Assembly: GCA_947568835.1 (NCBI GenBank)
Contig: OX387610.1
Location: 12,505,001-12,569,000 of the forward strand
Direction: 5' to 3'
Length of the DNA stretch: 64,000 nt
Origin: Protonemura montana
Taxonomy: Eukaryota > Arthropoda > Insecta > Plecoptera > Nemouridae
Shown: in pieces, positions 58,301 to 64,000 of the stretch
Numbering within the stretch: position 1 is the stretch's first letter
Layout: each line of letters opens with the position of its first letter
The notes under the pieces: generated by a model
What the model was told of the DNA's origin: nothing
Databases searched by the model: none
The model's input: the letters and a program-made list of their open reading frames with translations, nothing else
Translations under genes and position numbers: made by a program

Positions 58301-61300
58301 TGCAGATTCTAGGTAGAGGCAGTACGTTAATGTTAAACCGTTGAGTGTGCAGGTTATAGGTAGAGACAGAACGTTAGAAGTGTTAGGTTAGAACCTGCAC
58401 ACTCAACGGTTTAACATTAACGTTCTCCCTCTACCTAGAACCTGCACACTCAATGGTTTAACAATAACGTTCCGTCTCTACCTAGAACCTGCACACTCAA
58501 CGGTTCAACATTAACGTTCAGCCTCTACCTAGAACCTGCACACTCAACAGTTTAACATTAAATTTCTTCCTCTTCCTATAACCTGCCCACTCAACGAGTA
58601 TACCATTGTTCCTCAGGGTCAAATTTATTTACCTCGGTGAAGACCGCGTTGCCTGGGTCTCCAGTGACCGTCCCGTCATTGTTCTTGTACCCTGCGTAGC
58701 TGATCAGCTGTTGGTTCCACACCCGGAAGTCAGGTAGTTCTTTCCGTCGCTGAGGAAACACCGTAATGGTGGACCGGATGTTGCCCTCGTTGGTGGCAAA
58801 CGCGATGTGTTCGCAGATCGCGTCGAACATCTGTTTGGTCGACGTCACTTTTCGGGCATCGAATAACTGCGAAGAGTTAAAAAATTGAGATTAACTTCTC
58901 GTATGGTTTTATTTATATTTATTTGCGGTGTTAAACGACGCACTGTTTTGACATCTGGCCATGCGGCACTGACTTAATGGCGTCGGTGAATGAGTGGATG
59001 ATTATGAGGGTGATGATGAACTTAATCTAGCCCAGAACAGAAGGGAAACCTGGTGCTGGTACTTAGCCTACTCCTGTGGAAGATCACCAAGGGGACCCCT
59101 GGCTTAACGTACTTTCTGAAGGACGGTACAACTCAAACAACAGGATTCCTCCACAAATCCACGCTGTCGAGAGGTTGACAAGCAAGATGAGTGAAGTTGC
59201 TGTACTAACTTTCATCCCTCCAAGCTCTCTCCCGAACAGAACTTGTATGATTTTAGATGAGAAGGGTGGAATGATATGACCATGTTAGGATATTACTGTT
59301 TTTTCCTTAGTTCTCTTGAATGAGATCCTTAGTTTTAGGCATTCTATTCCGAGTGCTCCATAATCTATGAATTATCTCTTAGTCTCTATTCCTATGTGAT
59401 TGAGATAACCAATCGTCCAAGTTGTTTCTGATTTCATTGAAAAAACTGATCCATTGTATTTTGAGTGAGTCAGAGTTCCAGTGCTCATGCAATACTGAGC
59501 AAACGAGCTTCCAAAACGCGGTACCCCAGATACGGCGCCACCAGATGGCGCTTGCGGCTGTCCTTTTTAAACTACTACAGATAAAGAATACGACTCAAAA
59601 TATCGATGCATATACATCAATCGTTGAGGTGAGCATTAACAAAAGTTAATTAAGCGTAAACCAGTCTCAAATGCGAGCTATCTGTGAGAAATAACGAAAT
59701 GAAATCGAAAATCAATCGAAACGAAATGACTTAATTTCTGGGTCAACAGAACAGAACAGATTTCTGGGTCTGAGTCTTTGGTCAACAGTATTCGTGGAGA
59801 GTTGAGACAGTTTAGCATTGGCACTGATACTCTGTATAAACTTACAAACCAAATGCAAACGAACCTCTGGTAAAAAAAATTCCATCTTAATTTTTATTAT
59901 TACGAACACTATAACCGTCTCAAAAATTGATGCCCAAACGCGGACTCGAACCCCGATCTTCACCTACCGCAGGTGTTGCTCTAACCCATTGAGCTACTTG
60001 GTCACTGCCTTTTTGAGACGATTTGAGTATATTTGATGAGAATGACGGATCTCCAAGGAGTAGAACCATGAGGCTGTGAATACTCACAGTCACTCTGATT
60101 CTAGTGACGCTATACCACGTCAAAATCTGTTAAAATTTGAGTAACTCCAATTTGACGTTGGATTCGTTGTATTTTAGAAAAATACAAGCTCTGATACTCA
60201 GGCGAATACTTAAATTTTACGGTGCTAACCAGGTATACGATGCCAAAAAAGAGCTAGGAAAATTATTACAGTAACATAGTTTTTATTTTAGGAGGGCAGA
60301 GAGGAAACAAAGATATGAATGAAATGAAAGATTAATGCCTATTATGTGTTTACTTTGAGTTTGTTCCACTGAATGCGGCCGATGCAGCGACTGGCGTTCC
60401 TCCAGGAGAGCTTGGCACCAAACTCCAGCTCTGCGACTGTTAGCTCATAGGAGCCAGTCAAGGTCACCTCGGTGACAATCTGCTCCCATCGCACTGAGTG
60501 CTCCGCTGAATTCACCCTGAAAAAGTTTACCATAAAAACCCCGTTTGGGTGTAATCATTCATATGCTTTGAAATCTTTTGTAAGCAATGTTAACTTCTTT
60601 TTTTATTATTAACAACACTATAGGTAACCGTCTCAAAAATTGATGCCTAAACGGGGACTTTGGGCATCAATTTTTGAGACGGTCAAAGTGTTGTTAATAA
60701 TAAAATACCCCGCGCATTGCAAGCGTTTGCAATTTAAATAAGATTTCATCCTAATAATATTAACTTCTATGTGCCACATTACCAGAGTTTTAGATAATCG
60801 CTACCATAGATTAAAGAGTACTATCATAGCACTAATGTTGAACTGTATTCAAGAAAATTGGCCTCCAAATGATTACTTCACTGACGAAAATCAAGCTTCT
60901 GTTATGCTGGTCTTCTGATTTTACCAATACAATCAATGGTACTGCAGAGCAGTGGTTCAGAGGAATGGGTTTTGCTTTTTTTAGGTTTTGCTTTTATGTC
61001 TCAAAAAGGACATTGATACCAACGTTTCGACCAGTAAGTGATTCTCACAGATCAAACCCGTTTAACACAGACAACAGTGGTAGTTTATGATGGTTTTTAG
61101 ACTCATGTCTACTTGATTTAGTTTTTGCACTAGTTTTAACAAAAACTATTTCAAATGGGTTTAAAATGCTAAGTACCTAAAGGACAACTAAATTCAGGGA
61201 AATTTAGTTGTCCTTTACTTAGCATTCAAACCCCATTTTAAATAGTTTTTGTTAATGGTAGTTTATTTGTCGAGGGTGAAAAAATATGACACCGAGATGT

Positions 61301-62710
61301 ACTTCCATGAATATTCTAATATTCTTGGTTAAACATAAAAATATCTTTTAGATAATTATTATTTGTATCCACTGTTGGAGATAGAAGCAATAAGAAAATT
61401 GCCTAATTGCAAAATAGAACCTGCTTGGCTGCGCTAAACTTCTTACTTGTTTGAGTTTGCGTAAAACTCTTCTATGAACGTCTTGGCCATGCCCAGAAGC
61501 TCCTCGCTGGACCTCTCTTCGGTAGCCAGGCCTGGTAAAGTCATCAAACTTCCCTTGCAGATCTTGTCCGTGCATTGGTTCTGTGGGCATTGGTCAAAGT
61601 ACCGAAGTTCAGATTGATTTCTATCGTTCAACAAGGGCGAAATGAGGAGAGATGTCTACTGGAAGTAGAATTCGCTTACAGAGCAGGTATTTAATTTTAT
61701 ATACATATATTTTTTTTATCTGTATGTGTGTCTTGTCTGTATCTGTGTGTTTTTGATCTGTGTGTGTTAATTTGTACATTGCTTTAACAATGATTAACGT
61801 TTTCTCAATTTTTACAAGATCATATTGATCACACGGTCACATCATGCACACACATCATTTTCAATATTTTCAATATTTGTACATATTAGCAAAAATCTGT
61901 AATAATTATAAAAATTCGCTAAAAGTGTAAAAAACGTTTTTGGTCAGAATCGCTTTAACCGCAAGTTTGAATTTACTATGCGAGTTGCATTGGCCAACGC
62001 ATAAGCCTAGGTCCTCTTACCAAATGCTATAATTGTCCAGGTCATACGATTGAGTTAGCATTATATATATTTATTTATTTATTGTTTTCTCCAATCGAAC
62101 ACAGAAATATGTCATGAAAGAGTATGGCTCCATCAAAAATAAGAAAAATGTCACAATAACGTTAAAGAGTAAGAAATTGAAATTGAAATTGAAATTGCTT
62201 TTATTGTATCATTAAAGAACCATGTATACATAATGGCATATGACAAGTCAATATCTAAAATCTATGTTCTATGTTATGTGTTTGAAATGTAAAAACTCTT
62301 TGACAGAATAAAAAGCATTTTTTAACAGGAATTTTTTTACATTGGTCTTAAAGGATAAAGTATTATTTTTTTCAAAGGACAGCTTACAATCAGTTAATAG
62401 CTTATTATAAAAACATATACCATTTAAGTAAAGGTATACTATAGTATTTTGTAAACGTGATTACTGAACAATTTGGTTGACATCAGCACATTTTTCTAAT
62501 GATAATGATTCCTTAGAATACAGCTATTAACAAACTTATAATTGGTAGGTAAATCTAGGGTTCTGCCCATTGTCTGCTGCTGGTAAGAAATATGGTCCAT
62601 TTCTCAATTTTGGATTTGCTTACCTTGACAACTTTGCCGTCGGCATGAAACGTGTCACACTTCGCCGATCTCGTCGCATAGTTCGTCAGCGTCAAATCTT
62701 CAAGATGCAT
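40303..62710 (-). CDS. NOS: nitric oxide synthase, 21 coding exons, 1134 residues
   Basis: The enzyme makes nitric oxide and citrulline from arginine, oxygen and NADPH. Exons are 62710-62624, 61580-61447, 60516-60354, 58866-58633, 57768-57629, 56185-56011, 54884-54656, 53541-53403, 51269-51125, 50245-50141, 49770-49625, 49461-49312, 48673-48519, 48223-48145, 46670-46489, 45400-45231, 44292-43994, 43657-43530, 42548-42394, 41725-41534 and 40500-40303 (TAA). All phases agree. The oxygenase half has a zinc pair Cys32/Cys37, haem ligand Cys118 in [10 protein letters not shown], and substrate Glu295 in [14 protein letters not shown] calmodulin-binding-type helix lies at about 427-450. The reductase half has an FMN motif ATETGKS (458-464), an inserted loop (about 520-566), FAD RFYSISS (854-860), and NADPH sites [10 protein letters not shown] (929-938), FGCR (967-970) and VCGD (1032-1035). 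No PDZ domain or myristoylation signal is present, so a cytosolic location is likely. The start is ATG 62710, 33 bases after an in-frame TGA. The subtype resembles Ca2+/calmodulin-dependent NOS because of the loop. Confidence 0.95.
41009..41502 (+). repeat. 114-bp satellite array in last NOS intron
   Basis: About 4.3 units, reference orientation, in the intron 40501-41533. The right end is about 30 bases from the donor of the exon at 41534-41725. Confidence 0.9.
41757..41880 (-). mobile_element. 5S-SINE tail fragment, inverted
   Basis: The tail block (taacgacgcac), the gcactggtctaacagcgtcg segment and the start of the body are on the minus strand. It lacks the head. It faces the copy at 41930 within the same NOS intron. 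Confidence 0.7.
41930..42352 (+). mobile_element. 5S-derived SINE, full length, in NOS intron
   Basis: Head (gcgtgttggaaacaccgctt, then gatcaccgaaattaagcaac), a single promoter module, body, cat/atc spacer and the gtcgttaaacac-like tail (here catcgttaaacacc). With the inverted fragment at 41757 it makes up most of the intron 41726-42393. Confidence 0.85.
42636..42905. mobile_element. fold-back family element, internal part
   Basis: Arm (gaatgctaagtaaaggacaa), core (cgacgtttcgtaacttgtac, then ctgttacttcttcaaggg) and a downstream part nearly identical to 19740-19950 are present. No inverted right arm is seen. Confidence 0.65.
43045..43112. repeat. single copy of the element behind the 41-bp array
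   Basis: gccaacaaaggattgcctga, then cttcatttt, then gcaggctggatcctttgccc and tatccagatatttcagat parallels 1273-1345 at the left edge of the 41-bp array. Here it is not amplified. Confidence 0.65.
43400..43497 (+). mobile_element. 5S-SINE tail fragment
   Basis: Only the 3' part of the family is present: tcatcatcatctactcattc, caccgacaccattagacc and gcgtcgttaaaccccaca. It sits about 30 bases from the donor of the NOS exon 43530-43657. A degenerate B-box-like segment (gccgggttcgtattccgg) lies upstream at about 43282. Confidence 0.7.
43700..43970 (+). mobile_element. tRNA-like SINE, filling a NOS intron
   Basis: The leader (tgtgagtattcactgcctct, then tctactccttggagatccgt) is followed by the tRNA-like unit. 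That unit has an A box (tagctcaatggttcagagca), cacccgcg...ggtg and a B box (cggggttcatgtccccg). The tail is gggcatcaatttttgagacg through ccccgcgcattgcaaacgtt to aagatttcatc. It takes up most of the intron 43658-43993. Confidence 0.85.
44565..44900. mobile_element. fold-back family element with two inverted cores
   Basis: Flank (gaatcatgtctacttcatct), an arm (actatttcaactgggttttg), one core (cccaacgtttcgtaacttgt) at about 44667 and an inverted second core (cttgataaagtaacaggtac, then aagttac) at about 44822 are followed by the inverted arm (ttagcattcaaaacccag). It is the clearest full-length palindromic copy in a NOS intron. Confidence 0.7.
46150..46440. mobile_element. head-to-head tRNA-like SINE pair
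   Basis: The left copy (minus) reads aaacgcttgcaatgcgcggg ... aattgatgcccaaacgagga. The right copy (plus) carries an intact-looking tRNA-like unit (tagctcaatgggttagagca ... ggggttcgagtccccg) and the tail. The arms are complementary over roughly 100 bp. Confidence 0.8.
46791..47946 (-). repeat. 114-bp satellite array, about 10 copies, NOS intron
   Basis: This is the longest array of the family, inverted relative to 40 kb. Successive units carry paired variants (cgatcgcagc, ctaaacatctcc), suggesting duplication of multi-unit blocks. Confidence 0.9.
48807..49262 (-). mobile_element. 5S-derived SINE in NOS intron
   Basis: The tail (changed to gctagcgatgcaatg) and gcactggtctaatgacgtcg, the body and two promoter modules are on the minus strand. 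It ends at gattgatt about 50 bases from the exon 49312-49461 donor. Confidence 0.75.
50255..50540 (-). mobile_element. tRNA-like SINE abutting a NOS splice acceptor
   Basis: A complete copy on the minus strand. Its 3' tail (aaataagatttca) ends about 12-15 bases before the acceptor gaag|GTCGTC of the exon starting at 50245, so the branch-point region is SINE-derived. Confidence 0.8.
51456..52200. repeat. 92-bp tandem array, about 8 copies, NOS intron
   Basis: The unit runs gaaactgttgccatgacgac, ttccaatcacatgcagtgaa, attcagatgtttctgtgagc, tagagatccaacttatagtt and gaacattttgtt. No copies were noticed elsewhere in the window. Confidence 0.9.
52862..53143 (-). mobile_element. tRNA-like SINE, full length, NOS intron
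   Basis: Tail, tRNA-like unit (B box cggggttcgagcccgc, A box tagctcaatggttcagagca) and the long leader ending gaatccaacgtcaaattgga on the minus strand. It is nearly identical in its leader to the copy at 59892. Confidence 0.8.
54452..54600 (-). mobile_element. tRNA-like SINE, diverged, NOS intron
   Basis: The tail and B-box half (ggggttgaagtccccg) are recognisable. The A-box half is eroded at the edge near the exon donor at 54655. Confidence 0.6.
54930..55570 (-). mobile_element. 5S-derived SINE with about 4 tandem heads
   Basis: The body is at the left. The 5S-like head follows in tandem with a unit of about 92 bases (ggtgatctcacgagaaccgg at about 55251, 55343, 55436 and 55527). The repeated unit here includes the 5' part of the head, unlike the module multiplied at 8945-9565. 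Confidence 0.75.
56312..56745 (+). mobile_element. 5S-derived SINE, full length, NOS intron
   Basis: Head (gcgcgttggaaacaccggtt, then aagttaagcaacactgcg), one module, body, (cat/atc) spacer and the tail gtgcgtcgttaaacactaca followed by aataaatt. It is the best single-head copy for defining the family. Confidence 0.85.
57165..57475. mobile_element. head-to-head tRNA-like SINE pair
   Basis: The left half is minus, the right half plus. Both keep an A box (tagctcaatggg) and a B-box-like segment (gggttcgagt, gggtccgagt) and tails that would pair with each other. NOS intron 56186-57628. Confidence 0.8.
57817..58597. repeat. inverted minisatellite filling a NOS intron
   Basis: About 12 units of the 48-bp repeat (aaccgttgagtgtgcaggtt, then ctaggtagaggcagaacgtt, then aatgtta) are followed by a turn (gacagaacgttagaagtgtt, then aggttagaacc at about 58365-58395) and about 4.5 units in the opposite orientation. 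The array nearly fills the intron 57769-58632. Same family as 13348-13617. Confidence 0.9.
58917..59260 (-). mobile_element. 5S-derived SINE lacking its head
   Basis: The tail (gtgttaaacgacgcactgtt, then ttgacatctggccatgcggc) and body are present on the minus strand. The element stops in the linker (cgaacagaac), so the 5S-like promoter is missing. Confidence 0.75.
59892..60171 (-). mobile_element. tRNA-like SINE, full length, NOS intron
   Basis: Tail, tRNA-like unit (A box tagctcaatgggttagagca, B box ggggttcgagtccgcg) and leader ending gaatccaacgtcaaattgga on the minus strand. Confidence 0.8.
60598..60750. mobile_element. fold-back of tRNA-like SINE tails
   Basis: The two inverted tails meet almost directly (tgatgcctaaacggggactt, then tgggcatcaatttttgagac). 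The tRNA-like part is deleted. The right arm extends to aagatttcatcc. NOS intron 60517-61446. Confidence 0.75.
61090..61257. mobile_element. fold-back element, long palindrome
   Basis: Flank (ggtttttagactcatgtcta), then arms at 61138-61196 and 61199-61254 that are near-perfect reverse complements (aacaaaaactatttcaaatg against catttt...aaatagtttttgtta). NOS intron. Confidence 0.75.
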
Positions 62711-63579
62711 TTTTTGGCTTTTTTCTTTCTTGGTCAGATGTCATAAATTCTTCAAAAGAATAGTGTTCAGTTCCTCGATCTAAAAAAATGGAGTAATTCT
62801 GATGCGAATGCTTTCATTGGTCATTGATGATATGTTTCACAATTTATCATTCCAAAATAACGCTTCGCTCATTTTACAACGAACCTCAAATTGCGTTCGC
62901 AAACCCTTAGTTATTATAAGAAGGCAGCTGGAAAGGGGAACATAAGCTTAAGGATGATCATATGGGAATAAAAATCGACATAAGAGTAAATATATTTGCA
63001 TGAAATTATTCTCACAAGTTGCTGAGTCACTTAAAAAACACTCAAAATATTATCCTGCGGGAAATTTCTGGGAAACAAAAAAAAACTAACTTTTTGCTAT
63101 CGCCTTCGGTTTTCCAAGAATTAATAGAGTTGAGTAATTCAAATTTTTTATTACATCTACAATACTAATCTTGAGATAGTTACAAGTTTTCAGACATCTT
63201 TCTTATCTAATTCCAAATAAAATTATTGTTTTTAATTGTCTAAAAATGAGTAAAAAACTCCGCCCGTGTTTCGACGCCGATACCTCACCAGTGAATACAA
63301 TTTTGACAGCGATTTTTTTTTTATAATTTACCCTAAAGTACGACGATTTCAGAAATGTTAATATTATCTCGATCAGACAAATAGTGTCCGTGTAAGTCGG
63401 TGCGCGGCGCAAAATGACGTCCTGCATAGTATAATAGTGCCTACTAAGTAGTATAGCAAACTACCCTTCCTAGCAGCGGAGTGGGGAGACCTTCGAATCA
63501 ACTTAACATTCATACATTAGGGTAAAGTTGTAATCAACATGGTACACCAATAACCGTCTGTCATTGGCTTATTGGAACC
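62711..63579. other. upstream region of NOS
   Basis: AT-rich. It should contain the NOS 5' UTR and perhaps its promoter. An in-frame TGA lies 33 bases upstream of ATG 62710. No convincing upstream coding exon or core promoter motif is seen. Confidence 0.4.
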
Positions 63580-64000
63580 GAACGGTTTGTCGTGTTGGAA
63601 ACACCGGTTCTCATGAGATCACCGAAGTTAAGCAACACTGCGCTGGACCAGGTATTGGATGGGTGACCATCATACACATGACCAGTTCTGTTTGGGAGAG
63701 AGGTTGGAGAGATGAAAGTTAGTACAGCTACTTCACTCGCCTTGCTTATCAACCTCTCGACAGCATGGATTTGTGGAGGAATCCTGCTGTATGCGTTGTA
63801 CCGTCCTTCGGAAGGGTCGTTAAGCCGGTGGTCCCCTTGGTCTTCGGCAGGAGTAGCCTACGTGCCGGCACCGGGTTTTCCCTCCTCCCTTCTAGACTAT
63901 GTTAGGTTCATCTTTATCCTTATCATCATCTACTAATTAACCGACGCCATTAGACCAGTGCCGCATGACCAGTCTTCAAAACAGCTCAAATCAATCAATT
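63580..64000 (+). mobile_element. 5S-derived SINE at window edge
   Basis: Head (tgtcgtgttggaaacaccgg, then gatcaccgaagttaagcaac), one module, body and tail (gccattagaccagtgccgca), ending in aaatcaatcaatt at the last base. It may continue beyond the window. Confidence 0.85.

Noticed and set aside
26041..62710. operon-like or pathway link between SLC26A11 and NOS
   Set aside because: They share a strand but are about 5 kb apart with separate gene structures. No functional link is evident from the sequence.
63590..63680. functional 5S rRNA gene
   Set aside because: Only the internal promoter part resembles 5S. The terminal stems and downstream third are absent, and the sequence runs into a SINE body.

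Overview
The window looks like intron-rich nuclear DNA of an invertebrate animal. The genes are split by GT-AG introns (10 coding-region introns in one gene, 20 in another). The intergenic space and nearly every long intron are packed with SINEs, fold-back elements and minisatellites. One SINE family ends in a block (gtttaacgacgcac on one strand) that I associate with lophotrochozoan, especially molluscan, repeats. That placement is from memory and weak; nothing here names a species.

Three genes can be named from the sequence. A complete SLC26A11-like sulfate/anion transporter lies on the minus strand (26041-35145, 11 coding exons, 625 codons). A complete nitric oxide synthase lies upstream of it on the same strand (40303-62710, 21 coding exons, 1134 codons). 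An intronless HP1/chromobox protein of 206 codons lies on the plus strand (22994-23614). A fourth region, 7155-8161 on the minus strand, looks like one coding exon of an unrecognised protein with a PPxY motif and a good splice donor. I reconstructed both multi-exon genes by hand. Every junction is GT-AG and keeps frame, and the joined products follow the family order of domains without gaps.

Layout: 1-4330 is a SINE and simple or tandem repeats; 4331-8900 holds the orphan exon; 8907-22990 is gene-poor and repeat-rich; 22994-23735 is the HP1 gene; 26041-35149 is SLC26A11; 35150-40302 is intergenic; 40303-62710 is NOS; 62711-64000 is NOS upstream sequence plus another SINE. No pathway link between the transporter and NOS is visible. 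They are simply neighbours in the same orientation, about 5 kb apart.

The unusual content is the repeat layer. It includes a 5S-rRNA-derived SINE whose pol III promoter head is tandemly multiplied in several copies, and an internal-tRNA SINE that recurs as head-to-head inverted pairs. A 114-bp satellite unit sits at six loci in both orientations, two of them next to splice donors. A 41-bp array of about 27 copies appears to have grown from a dispersed single-copy element. Two unlinked minisatellites share the same inverted turn, and a fold-back family carries a hammerhead-ribozyme-like core.
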